Below, one piece after another: positions 16,776 through 25,127 of a DNA stretch of 64,000 nt. The notes beneath the pieces are model-generated. The model saw only the letters and a list, made by a program, of their open reading frames with translations, searched no databases and was not told the DNA's origin. The stretch is taken from the NCBI GenBank assembly GCA_965222655.1, contig CBDCUP010000019.1:124001-188000 (forward strand), given 5' to 3'. Every line of letters begins with the position of its first letter. Position 1 is the first letter of the stretch. The position numbers were made by a program, and so were the translations under genes. Source of the stretch: CAUZIZ01 sp965222655. Its GTDB lineage: Bacteria; Acidobacteriota; UBA6911; RPQK01; JAJDTT01.

Positions 16776-17614
16776 ATTACGGAGCGGTCAACAAATACTG
16801 GCACAATGCCCGGCCATCGATCCTGGGGCCGTACGTGATGGACGGCTTTGGATTCCCCGCCGTTGCAGGCCGTTTTCGTTTTTACGCAGAAACCCGGATT
16901 GCGCAACAGTTGATTCGGGGACTGAATCCGGCCGGTACGGTGCTCGACCTGGGAAGCGGTATCGGCTTCTGGACAGAACACTTCGCACAGCATTTCGCCA
17001 GGGTTGTCGCCGTTGAGGCCAGCACGCCGCTGTATGAGGCACTAGTTCAGCGTTGTGCCGAGTATTCCAACGTCGAGGTGGTGCAGGGCGACGTTGTGTC
17101 GTTCGAACCGGAGGACAGCGTCGAGCTGGTGTTCCTCGGTGGTCTGCTGATGTACCTTAACGAGAACGACGCCATTTTGCTGCTCCGAAAACTGGTCGGC
17201 AGCCTTGCCCCCTGTGGGGTGATCGTGTGCCGCGAGACCACCGTACGAAGAGCGGATATAACGCGTGAGGGAGACTATCAGGCGATCTACCGGTCCGTCG
17301 CGTCGTACACTCGTATTTTCAACAAATGCGGGCTCTCAGTGGTGGAAGCGAAACGCAACACGCCGTATGTTCTGATCCAGATGGGTTGCGAATTCGTGAA
17401 GAAATGGAAGTCGGTTGTACCGGTCCCACTGCAGATGATTCCAGTCGTGGGTTGTGCGGTCTATTGGGGTCTGCGAATTGGGTATCCCTGGATCATCCAC
17501 GTTCCGCGTGTCCTCGGACTGGCCTATCCGGAGTTGACGAATCACTTCTTCCTCTTGCGGCCCGACGCCGTCGTTCCGCCCCGAGGGAACGAGGGGGGCT
17601 CAGCGGCCAGCTAG
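16763..17614 (+). CDS. SAM-dependent methyltransferase, class I
   Basis: A 283-residue enzyme with the Rossmann SAM-binding motif GTVLDLGSGIGFW (about 53-65), motif II AVEASTPLYEAL and the acidic post-motif GDVVSF. The C-terminal third (from VPVPLQMIPVVGCAVYWGLR) is hydrophobic and could sit on the membrane. It overlaps the nucleotidyltransferase stop by 13 bp, which implies translational coupling. In this context it probably methylates the activated headgroup, its precursor or the finished lipid, but the substrate is inferred only from neighbours. Confidence 0.8.
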   Translation: MPELNYGAVNKYWHNARPSILGPYVMDGFGFPAVAGRFRFYAETRIAQQLIRGLNPAGTVLDLGSGIGFWTEHFAQHFARVVAVEASTPLYEALVQRCAEYSNVEVVQGDVVSFEPEDSVELVFLGGLLMYLNENDAILLLRKLVGSLAPCGVIVCRETTVRRADITREGDYQAIYRSVASYTRIFNKCGLSVVEAKRNTPYVLIQMGCEFVKKWKSVVPVPLQMIPVVGCAVYWGLRIGYPWIIHVPRVLGLAYPELTNHFFLLRPDAVVPPRGNEGGSAAS

Positions 17615-17650
17615 CCGCGTGGCTTCGAGAAGTGACCAACGGAATTCAGG

Positions 17651-17840
17651 CTAAGGGTTCGGTCAAGAATAAGTTCGCAGAGTTGGTGCTCAGATTTCCA
17701 CCAGATTTGGTCGCGAACGATTGAGCGAAGCCGCAGGCGTAGCCATGCCTACGCTGAGGATTTCGCGATTGAGGAGCGGCCGAAGATGGTGGTAAAGATG
17801 GGCGCCAGAATGTGAAGTTATTCTTGACCGAACCCTAAGG
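17651..17840. repeat. 190-bp inverted-repeat element before the CDP-alcohol phosphotransferase
   Basis: Arms of about 19 bp, AGGGTTCGGTCAAGAATAA (from 17654) and TTATTCTTGACCGAACCCT (17818-17836), enclose an interior that is itself an imperfect palindrome centred on AGGCGTAGCCATGCCTACGC. The whole stretch could fold into one long hairpin. The right end (CCTAAGG) lies 6 bp before the next ATG and appears to provide its Shine-Dalgarno sequence. Confidence 0.75.
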
Positions 17841-17846
17841 ATACCG

Positions 17847-18563
17847 ATGAGAAAATTGCTCAGCAGGCCGGTCTACAACAACCTTGCAAACGGCGTCTCC
17901 ATTCTGGGAGTCCTCCCGCTCTGTCTCCTGTTTCTGCAGGACGGCTATGGCTATCTGATTCCACTGATCGTCTATAACAACATCATGGACGATCTCGATG
18001 GCATACTCGCCGCAAAGCTGGACATCAAGAGCGAGTTCGGCGCCATTCTGGACAACGTCTGCGATGCCTTTTCGCACAGCGTTTTCGTGATGCTTGTCGG
18101 GATGCAGTTCGCCGGCCTCCAGGAAAGAGTTGACTTCGCGGCAGTGGCCGTGGTCGTCGCAAGCCTTGTGGCAGCGACAGCCGTCGTTCTGCGGGTCGTT
18201 TTCCGGCTGTCACTGCCATCCGCCATGGGAACCGGTTCACCAACGAACGAACTGGTCCGTCATTTGATGTTCGTTCTGCTGCTGACGGACAATCATGAAT
18301 TCAATCCAGGACCGGTTCTAATCCTGGTGTTTGCGCTGCATGCTGTGTCCATGCTCGCTCCGTTTCGGATGCCTTTTCTGATTCGTTCGCTCACGAAGTC
18401 GGCGACTGCGATTGGGCTGGTGAACATCGCGCTGGTGGTGGCCTGGCTCGTGCCCTTCGCAACGCCGGTCATCGCGGCGGGCTTCATTTGTACGTATCTG
18501 TATTCGTTCTCGTCAGGCACCCTCGAATGGCTCCGGAAATCAGAGGGACAGGTTTCGATTTGA
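17847..18563 (+). CDS. CDP-alcohol phosphatidyltransferase-family membrane enzyme
   Basis: A 238-residue inner-membrane enzyme with six likely helices. The catalytic signature reads DDLDGILAAK, then EFGAILDNVCD (about 49-75), giving the four metal-binding aspartates of the D-x2-DG-x2-A...G-x3-D-x3-D motif. The usual Arg after the Ala is Lys here. Such enzymes move a phospho-alcohol from a CDP carrier to an acceptor alcohol. With the upstream nucleotidyltransferase and methyltransferase it probably makes an unusual phospholipid headgroup. The 232-bp gap to the methyltransferase is mostly the inverted-repeat element. Confidence 0.85.
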   Translation: MRKLLSRPVYNNLANGVSILGVLPLCLLFLQDGYGYLIPLIVYNNIMDDLDGILAAKLDIKSEFGAILDNVCDAFSHSVFVMLVGMQFAGLQERVDFAAVAVVVASLVAATAVVLRVVFRLSLPSAMGTGSPTNELVRHLMFVLLLTDNHEFNPGPVLILVFALHAVSMLAPFRMPFLIRSLTKSATAIGLVNIALVVAWLVPFATPVIAAGFICTYLYSFSSGTLEWLRKSEGQVSI

Positions 18564-18807
18564 GGAACCTCGCCGAAAGCCGGGTTGCACGGCAACATCC
18601 AATGACAATTCGAGTTGTGATCAGACACGAAAGTGGTGCAGACCTGGAATCAGGACCTGACCAGCCGCTTGCACCCCCGGTTGGTTTAGAGTCCTTCCCT
18701 TACCGGTGTTCTAGATAAAGGATTTTAGACTTCCCTGCCTGGCACAAACTCCTATCTTCGGAAGAGGCGCGGGGACGAAAAAGCAAATGGATGCCTTCTA
18801 CTTGATA

Positions 18808-20160
18808 CTAGCCTTTTAGTGGAATCATTTCTTTCTGTCGCATCGATGCGCGATAATCCAAATAGAGAAAAAAGGACATCGAAACTATGGCTGCTACCCC
18901 AACCACCCAAAGGATAGCCAGGAAGTTCTGCCAGCCTCCCTGTTGATCCGCTACAGAGCCCCCGACAAAGTCGAAAACCATAGCGGCACAGTAACCAAAG
19001 GCATCAATGAGCCCAATTAGTAGGCCGCAACGCTTGCCCCCAAAATCAATGGAAAATACGCTCATGGGAAGGTAGTAGGACGGAGTAATGGCTATTCCAA
19101 AAAAGAGAATTGCCACGGTTGCCATTGCCAATTCCATTCCCTGTGAAAACCCTAATCTGGGTAATCTCCACAGAAGGGAGAGGCACATCAAGCCCACCCC
19201 GAGCAAACTGACCAGAACCACCATCAGGGCTTTCTTGGAGATTTTGTCAAAAATAAACCCTCCCGCCAGAACAGACACCAGACAGCCCATAGGAAATAGG
19301 GAGGACGCAATGGCGGACCCTGCGATTGACAGACCAAAGGATTCCTTTAGATAGATCGGAATGAAGCTTTGAAATTCCATCAAGACAGTCAGGCACATCA
19401 GGCTGATGCAAATCAGCCAAACACGGTAACTCCTGGCAAATGTGGCAAGTGCCCCGGAGAGAGTCACATGGTCCAGTGGGTGTTTCTGCTGAGTGCCGAG
19501 CGATGAACTTGTATCCTCAACGCTGTCGGGGGGTGCTAATCCGACCTCACTTGGTGCCCCTTTAAGGGTCTTAAATAGCAATAACGCTGCGAGCGCCGTT
19601 ATTCCTCCAGCCACAACAAACAACCATCTCCAGGAGACGAGGAACAGAAGGCTCCCCAAAAGGAGAGTCGCTACGACTGAACTGGCACGAGAGCTGGTGG
19701 AGATGATCCCCCACACTCTCCCATGCTTGTGCTTGGAGAACCAAACTCGGATCAAATTGGCCATCGAAGGCCATCCTGCCGACTTCGCCAGAAGAGCCAG
19801 GAAATACAGAAAAAAGAAAACGGTGAGCTCCGAAAAGGCACCGAAAGAAACGATGGCAAGGGCCATAATGCTGAGGGCGGCGAGAAAGACCAGCCGTCCA
19901 CCAAATCTATCCGCGATAATGCCGCACGTAAGCTTGCCCAAAAGCGTACCGGCCATGCCCCAACCCAGAATGGATCCAAATCCCGTCTTGGTCAGGAGCA
20001 AATCGGCATCGTCAATCATTGCGGGACCCGAGACAACAAGGGTGGTTCGGCAGAGCATCAGCGCTCCGTACCCAAGATACATGCAGCCAAGGATGATCAG
20101 TTCCCATCGAAGTCTGGGATTCTTTAGCACCGAAAATTTCTTTTGCAGCTTAGTACGCAT
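18808..20160 (-). CDS. MFS transporter, organophosphate:phosphate antiporter-like
   Basis: A 450-residue protein with 12 predicted membrane helices. The first half has the layout of GlpT/UhpT-type and related MFS permeases: YLGYGALMLCRTTL in helix 1, the loop GIIADRFGGR after helix 2, and KSAGWPSMANLIRVWF. A charged cytoplasmic loop (about 205-235) links the halves. The substrate is unknown; sugar phosphates or organic acids fit the subfamily. It faces the CDP-alcohol phosphotransferase tail to tail across a 244-bp gap without recognisable features, so its link to that module is only positional. Confidence 0.8.
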   Translation of the reverse strand: MRTKLQKKFSVLKNPRLRWELIILGCMYLGYGALMLCRTTLVVSGPAMIDDADLLLTKTGFGSILGWGMAGTLLGKLTCGIIADRFGGRLVFLAALSIMALAIVSFGAFSELTVFFFLYFLALLAKSAGWPSMANLIRVWFSKHKHGRVWGIISTSSRASSVVATLLLGSLLFLVSWRWLFVVAGGITALAALLLFKTLKGAPSEVGLAPPDSVEDTSSSLGTQQKHPLDHVTLSGALATFARSYRVWLICISLMCLTVLMEFQSFIPIYLKESFGLSIAGSAIASSLFPMGCLVSVLAGGFIFDKISKKALMVVLVSLLGVGLMCLSLLWRLPRLGFSQGMELAMATVAILFFGIAITPSYYLPMSVFSIDFGGKRCGLLIGLIDAFGYCAAMVFDFVGGSVADQQGGWQNFLAILWVVGVAAIVSMSFFLYLDYRASMRQKEMIPLKG

Positions 20161-20401
20161 TCACGATAGCTCTCGGAGTGTCCAGGTTTGTTCTCGAAGA
20201 GAACCGAATCAACCTATACAAGACGCAGCTATAATAGACATTCTGAGCTTGAAGTAAGTCATTCCTCGTAACTGGACACCGTTGATGGAAATCAGCAGGG
20301 AAACATGCTGTCGGATAGTCGCATTCTTAGATTCTAGCGGGTCCCCGATCCTGAATAGGAGGACGTAGAGGGTGTGAAAAGCCCTTCTTGATAGGAGAGC
20401 C

Positions 20402-20599
20402 GTGACGGACTCAGAAGAAAAAAACATCGTTATGATCGTCGACGATGAAGAGATGGTACTGATGAGTATCCGCTCTTTCTTGAACCTGGAGACTCCTTAC
20501 GAAGTTCTGACTTTCACTTCTCCGCTCCAGGCGCTGGACTACTTCGCAGAAAACGAAGTCGACCTGGTCATTTCCGACAACCTGATGCCGTTGCCATAA
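20402..20599 (+). pseudogene. response-regulator receiver domain, truncated at the IS91 junction
   Basis: GTG at 20402, preceded by AGGAGA, starts a receiver domain: IVMIVDDEEMVLMSIRSFLN (acidic pocket DD) and VDLVISDNLMP, with the phospho-acceptor Asp at about residue 59. After LMP the family pattern (GMSGIELL-like) ends abruptly and the frame stops at 20599. The transposon-type sequence of the IS91 element starts there. No C-terminal half is found beyond the element, so the gene lost it. Confidence 0.75.
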
Positions 20600-22138
20600 A
20601 GGATCCCTCCTCCTTGGCTAGAACCTCCTGTCCCACGATGTTTCTATCGAGAAACTGAGATCTAGTCAGCCCCAAGGGAGCCGCTTCCTTTAGAGTAGGC
20701 ACTACGTGCCGACGGCCCCTGGCCGTAAAAGGTAGTTTTGGGACGTGGCAGCCGAGGACGGAAAGGGAGGCTACTTGACACGCTTGCTGGTGGAGAGGAG
20801 CATCGCTGCCCATGAGCCGGTGGGGCGGTCCGATCGCCATCGCGGAGATCCTCTTGACGAGCAACAACTTCCAGCGCTACATCGCCTGGAAAGGGGGACA
20901 GGTGCGGCGGGCAGTCCACCACCATGTCTCCCGGATGCTGTCGTGCCGGACCGCGAAACTGGGGCTGCATTTGTTTGGGTGCTCCAACTGTCCTACCGTC
21001 AAGGTCGTACCCCACAGCTGCAAATCGGTCTTCTGTTCCAGCTGCGGGAAGGTCCGCACCGACCAGTGGTGCGACGAGCTCCTCTCGGATCTCCTGGAGG
21101 TGCCCTATCGGCACTTGGTCTTCACCCTGCCGTGGGAGCTGCGGCTGGTGATCCAGGACAACCGTCGGGTCCTGCTCAACGTGTTGTTTCGAGCCGCCGC
21201 GGATGCTGTCTTGAGTCTCAGCGGGCAGGGACCCACCCCACGAGGGCGCAAGAGCCAGCCCTGGCTGGCGGCCAGACGTCCAAGCCGGCGCTACTTGCCA
21301 GGCCTGATCATCGTCTTGCACACCTTCGGGTCCGACCTCAAATGGAACCCCCATCTCCATATGATCGTCACCGCCGGAGGGCTCAACGGCGCCGGCGATC
21401 GCTGGCAGGCCGCCCCCCAACGCTATCTCGTCCCGGCCCCCCTGCTGGCTACGGAGTGGAAGTTGAACGTCCTCCACGGAGTGCGCCGCGCTCACCAGTC
21501 CCAGCCCCTGGTGCGTCGCCGGCTTCGAAGCGACCCCCGACGCCGGATCGAGGTGGACAAGCTCTTGGGGCACATTCGCAAGAAGCGCTGGCATATCCTC
21601 ATCGGTCCGTCGTTGAAAAGTGCCGACCAAGCCGTCCGTTACGCCTGCCGTTATACCAAGCGGCCCGTGATTGCCGAAGGGCGCATTATCAAGTTCGCTC
21701 AGGGCCACGTGACCTTTCGTTTCAAGGACTATCATCAGGACCGGAAGATCCGAGTCCGAAAACTCCCCGTGTTGACCTTCATTGACCGTTTGGTTCAACA
21801 CCTGCCGGAGGTCGGGTTTCGACAAGTCCGTCACTATGGGTTATTCTCGAACATCAAACGCACCAAGCTCCTGAAGAGGGCTCGTCAACTTTTAGCCCAG
21901 AGGAAAAAACGCCGTTCCAAGCCCCAGACGTGGGAGCAGAGGCGCCAGGCAGCGGGGGACAGGAAGCCTCTTTCTTGCCCGCGATGTGGCCATCCGATGG
22001 AGCTTTGGTGCCTTTTATTCGGACCACCCCGTATGATCGCGCAACTGCTTGGGATCGAACCACAGACAAAGGTCCCTCCCAATCTCTTGCTGACTCGATC
22101 ACAGGTCTTAGCTGTCATGATTTGACTATTACAGCTCG
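20590..22138 (+). mobile_element. IS91-family insertion sequence
   Basis: The left boundary is set by the break in the receiver domain after ATGCCG (about 20589). The right boundary lies between the transposase stop (22125) and the broken minus-strand gene that begins at 22139. No terminal inverted repeats or target duplication are expected, since IS91 elements move by rolling-circle transposition. About 220 bp of non-coding DNA precede the transposase. Exact ends are inferred. Confidence 0.65.
20812..22125 (+). CDS. IS91-family (HUH/Y2) transposase
   Basis: A 437-residue protein. The N-terminal zinc-binding domain (CSNCPTVKVVPHSCKSVFC, then SSCGKVRTDQW) is followed by PYRHLVFTLPWELR and the HUH core NPHLHMIVTAGG. 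Candidate catalytic tyrosines lie in VRYACRYTKRP, and FRFKDYHQDRKIRVRKLPVL is the family block after them. A second Cys pair occurs near the C-terminus (CPRCGHPMELWCL). It appears intact, so the copy could still be active. Confidence 0.92.
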   Translation: MSRWGGPIAIAEILLTSNNFQRYIAWKGGQVRRAVHHHVSRMLSCRTAKLGLHLFGCSNCPTVKVVPHSCKSVFCSSCGKVRTDQWCDELLSDLLEVPYRHLVFTLPWELRLVIQDNRRVLLNVLFRAAADAVLSLSGQGPTPRGRKSQPWLAARRPSRRYLPGLIIVLHTFGSDLKWNPHLHMIVTAGGLNGAGDRWQAAPQRYLVPAPLLATEWKLNVLHGVRRAHQSQPLVRRRLRSDPRRRIEVDKLLGHIRKKRWHILIGPSLKSADQAVRYACRYTKRPVIAEGRIIKFAQGHVTFRFKDYHQDRKIRVRKLPVLTFIDRLVQHLPEVGFRQVRHYGLFSNIKRTKLLKRARQLLAQRKKRRSKPQTWEQRRQAAGDRKPLSCPRCGHPMELWCLLFGPPRMIAQLLGIEPQTKVPPNLLLTRSQVLAVMI

Positions 22139-22443
22139 CTATCGAAATTCCGAGACTGTTAAGTTCAAGCGCTGGTGGACTTCCTGTGAGCCCAGAGCCT
22201 TTAAGATCATCCCATCATAGCGGATGGCCACCTCTCCCAGATGGATAGGAGTCCCACTCAAGTTCTGAATGGTCAACTGACCGCTAAGAAGACCTTCCCC
22301 TCTAAATCTGAGTCTACCGTCCAGAAGGATTCCAGGGTAAAAAGAGCCGAGTCGGAGGAAAGACGTGGCGTCTGCGGAGCCCACTGACCGAAGGAAGACG
22401 CCACCCAGAAGACTGAAAGAATCGGGATCAGATAGGGCCCCAT
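22139..22443 (-). pseudogene. small exported protein, frameshifted, beside the IS91 end
   Basis: ATG at 22443 gives a signal peptide (GPYLIPILSVFWVASSFGQW) and then TLESFWTVDSDLEG before the frame closes at 22273. The -1 alternative frame continues convincingly as GLLSGQLTIQNLSGTPIHLG, EVAIRYDGMILKALG and ends at 22139. One extra G in the GAGGGGAAG run would join them into a protein of about 100 residues with beta-strand-rich sequence. It could be a true frameshift mutation or a base-calling error. Function unknown. Confidence 0.5.
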
Positions 22444-22647
22444 GCTCTTTGTTTTAGTGTGATGGGTTATTCGGTTGACGTCAAGAAAGCGAGGTCGGGA
22501 GGTAAAGCGTGGAAATAAGCTCTTCATGAGGCAAGAGAAAGTACAATGCGAGAATAGGGCAGGGTGGTGGCCTGCAGTCCGATTCTTGCCTGCTGCATCT
22601 TCTTTGACTTGACTTCTTCCGAAGGGTGGAGAGTAAAGGGCCTTGCG

Positions 22648-22917
22648 ATGGTTCAGTCTCTATATTTTGGGCTCAGCTTGGTCTTGATCCTCGGTTGTTT
22701 GCTCCTGTGTTTACAAGAGCGGAAAAGCATGGTGCCCTTCCGCTATGAGGGAATTGAGCCGTGGGGGATGGCTGTTCCCCTCGCCTCTGCCCTCTTAACG
22801 CTCGGCGTTGTTCTGGCCTTTGGGGTCAAGCTTTCGATCGAAAGCTTGGTGACAAAGTTCGCGCTAGTGTTTGCCATCGCTACCGCATTCTATTTTCTGT
22901 TTCAGTTAAACAGGTGA
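22648..22917 (+). CDS. small membrane protein, unknown function
   Basis: An 89-residue protein with three hydrophobic segments: FGLSLVLILGCLLLCL (about 7-22), MAVPLASALLTLGVVLAFGV (about 41-60) and LVTKFALVFAIATAFYFLFQ (about 67-86). A GTG at 22564 would give 28 more residues, but they look unlike a leader. No family recognised. A GC-rich stem (ACCGCCACC / GGTGGCGGT, 22944-22976) follows and may end the transcript, although a T tract is missing. Confidence 0.5.
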   Translation: MVQSLYFGLSLVLILGCLLLCLQERKSMVPFRYEGIEPWGMAVPLASALLTLGVVLAFGVKLSIESLVTKFALVFAIATAFYFLFQLNR

Positions 22918-23019
22918 GGATCAATCCAAGCTAGTAAACCTTACCGCCACCGGGTCATCACTTTTGGTGGCGGTCAGCCTCCTCGAGGTTAAGCTCCTGC
23001 GCTTCCAAGAAGACTCTGT

Positions 23020-23724
23020 TCAGCGGGACGATGACGTGACTGTTTGTCCAGTCTTCGAGCTGCTGCAGGTAACCGTTGCGCTATAGATGTATCCGCACTT
23101 CGAACAAAAGATTATTAAAATCCGGCCGCTGGAACCGATATCGTCGATTTTCTTGAAACGAGCGACAATATAGTCCTCGCCAACCTCCCCACAGCTCGGG
23201 CATTTTGGTTCTGCCATCAATTTCCCCCTACTTTCTGCGGCGGCGGCGTGGCTCATTGACACCGATGACGGATCACTCGCCCGGTGGGAGCCACCCTTAG
23301 GTGCTCCCAGGGTCAAGACCTTAGGTTTTCGTTCAAATGCCCCCGCTGCTCCCCCTATGACGGGTTTGTTTTCGACTTCGCCTAGGTATTGAAATCTCAG
23401 GTGGCGGCGGCCGACTCCTAAGGATTCGAGGCAACTCCGGACCACGATTGCTCGATTGAAGTAGAATTTTCGCTCTGCATCGGATTTGCCGCCCCACCTG
23501 ATGTCAAGTGTTTCCAAACTGGCCTTCAGCTCTGTGGCGAGCGGTCCCAGATGTTTTTCACAGTTCGTCAGCTTGTCAGTCTCACCAACAAAAAGGTCCT
23601 CAGGCACTTTTACCTCTTCCTTGTCTTTTGCCACGACGACTAACATCCACAACGGAATCGCCAGGATTGCGAAGGAGAAAAGCCTGGACAATAGGATTCG
23701 CCGGCAGGTGGGTTTCTGGGTCAT
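23020..23724 (-). CDS. signal-anchored hypothetical protein fused in frame to a small zinc-ribbon protein
   Basis: The 234-codon frame has two parts. Residues 1-169 start with a membrane anchor or signal (LLSRLFSFAILAIPLWMLVV), contain a helical region (CEKHLGPLATELKASLE) and end in low-complexity sequence. Residues 170-234, from the ATG at 23217, are MAEPKCPSCGEVGEDYIV, then IIFCSKCGYIYSATV, a common stand-alone zinc-ribbon protein with two CxxC pairs. That ATG has its own strong ribosome site (AGGGGG, 6 nt upstream). Most likely it is a separate 65-residue gene (23020-23217) whose upstream neighbour lost its stop codon; a real fusion is possible. Functions unknown. Confidence 0.6.
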   Translation of the reverse strand: MTQKPTCRRILLSRLFSFAILAIPLWMLVVVAKDKEEVKVPEDLFVGETDKLTNCEKHLGPLATELKASLETLDIRWGGKSDAERKFYFNRAIVVRSCLESLGVGRRHLRFQYLGEVENKPVIGGAAGAFERKPKVLTLGAPKGGSHRASDPSSVSMSHAAAAESRGKLMAEPKCPSCGEVGEDYIVARFKKIDDIGSSGRILIIFCSKCGYIYSATVTCSSSKTGQTVTSSSR

Positions 23725-23927
23725 GCTTTTGCCTCCACAGAGAAGGGTCTCCTGCTGGGGGTTTCGCGACTGGAGTGGCACGATGATTGACTGGGAAAGG
23801 GCAGGGTGACACTCCATCCTGCCTTGTCCAGTGTCGTCGTGCCGACATTGATTATAGCAGTCTAGTGTCGGGCTGCTCGCTCTTGAGGTGCAACCAGGGT
23901 TGCTTGACAACGCACAGGGTTTGTATT

Positions 23928-24108
23928 TAGCCCGCATTTCTCATCGCTTGTCGTAGCGAGGCGCTGCAAGGGCCGTCCTGGCAAGGCTTGCGACCGAGGC
24001 CCCCGCAGTCGTACTTTGACAGTACGTCGAGGAGGCCGACGGAGCATAACGCAGTCAGGGCGGAGGATTGCGGCCTCGCAGCAGACTGGGTGTGAGAAAT
24101 GCGGGCTA
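23928..24108. repeat. 180-bp element with 16-bp terminal inverted repeats, copy 3
   Basis: Ends TAGCCCGCATTTCTCA and TGAGAAATGCGGGCTA match copy 2 exactly. The inside is about 90 percent alike by eye, with CGCTTGTCGTAGCGAGGCGC next to the left end in place of ACCCGGTCGTCGCGAGAGGC. It lies between the zinc-ribbon gene and the UDG gene. Confidence 0.9.
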
Positions 24109-24433
24109 GAGCCTTGGGTCTGGAAGGGCAATCTCAGAGGACGGCGGATATAAGAAATCTGAAGGATAGGCGGAATTCAATCCGCCTTTTCCGCTGACAC
24201 TCGGAATGTCGTTCGCTGCGAACCTGGTCGTGTGCTGGAAACTGCCATCCTTGTCCTTGTTTCTCGAAAAAGGCGACTCATTCTTTTCAGCCACAAGCTT
24301 TTCGTGGCCGCATGACCACTTGGTCTGCGCGGAATGACTGCTCTTGGCCCGTTTGCGGTCGTTCGATTTCGAGCAAAATTGGACGTTATCTGTAAGATTG
24401 GGTGCCGCCTGTCACAGAGATGCAACCTGCAAC
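24109..24433. other. 325-bp intergenic stretch
   Basis: No recognised gene. A minus-strand frame (GTG at 24294) reads EKNESPFSRNKDKDGSFQHT and runs to a TAG formed by the end of the TIR element, so it may be a disrupted small gene. A short hairpin (AGGCGGAATTCAATCCGCCT, about 24167-24186) lies inside. A tract reading TGCAACCTGCAACTTA, seen elsewhere in the window, precedes the UDG stop. Confidence 0.4.
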
Positions 24434-25084
24434 TTACGACCCGTAGTAGGAGCTGTTCAGTTCCTGCAGCTTGGCACGAACGGCTTTCATGTCTTCCCAG
24501 ACCTGTCGCTTGGCGCTCGGGTTCCTCAGCAGATAGGCAGGATGGTAGGTTGGAATCAGGAGCCCCCCGGCAAAGTCAAAGAACTGCCCCCGCATTCGTG
24601 AGATTGGCGTCTCGGTTCGCAGCAGGGTCTGGGCGGCATACCTGCCCAGGGCCACCATCACTTTCGGGGCCACTGCCCGGATTTGCTGAAAAAGGAAGCC
24701 CTCGCAGGTAGCCACTTCCTCCGGTTCTGGGTCTCGATTGCCGGGAGGGCGACACTTCAAGATGTTCGCTATGTATACCTGATCGCGGCCGACGCCGATG
24801 GACTCGATGATGCGCGTCAGAAGTTGGCCGGCCCGACCGACGAAGGGAATGCCCTGAGCGTCCTCGTCTGCCCCGGGGGCCTCACCTACGAACATCAGGT
24901 CAGCAGTGGGGTTCCCTACCCCAAAGACGATGTTCTTGCGCGTCTTACAAAGTTTGCATCGTGTGCAGTCTCCGATTTCCTCCCGAATCTCGTCCAAAGA
25001 GGCTGGAAGACTGGACTTGGCCAGGTTGAGGTGGGTCACACCGATCTCGGAAAAAAAATTCAGCTGGTCGATGATCTCGCGCAT
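24434..25084 (-). CDS. udg: uracil-DNA glycosylase, family 4 type (Fe-S)
   Basis: Removes uracil from DNA. The 216-residue protein has CTRCKLCKTRKNIVFG (the first iron-sulfur cysteines), motif A GEAPGADEDAQGIPFVGRAG, ANILKCRPPGNR and the C-terminal HPAYLLRNPSAKRQ, all typical of thermophile-type family 4 enzymes with a 4Fe-4S cluster. It is the last gene of the run that begins with yicC, with only repeat DNA between it and era. Confidence 0.93.
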   Translation of the reverse strand: MREIIDQLNFFSEIGVTHLNLAKSSLPASLDEIREEIGDCTRCKLCKTRKNIVFGVGNPTADLMFVGEAPGADEDAQGIPFVGRAGQLLTRIIESIGVGRDQVYIANILKCRPPGNRDPEPEEVATCEGFLFQQIRAVAPKVMVALGRYAAQTLLRTETPISRMRGQFFDFAGGLLIPTYHPAYLLRNPSAKRQVWEDMKAVRAKLQELNSSYYGS

Positions 25085-25127
25085 GGGTGGTTACGTTAAC
25101 AACTGGTGCTGACTACTGAAGCTTAAG

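Noticed and set aside
20662..21834. A 390-codon frame antisense to the IS91 transposase
   Set aside because: Proline/glycine-rich shadow without domain; the plus strand has the complete HUH transposase.
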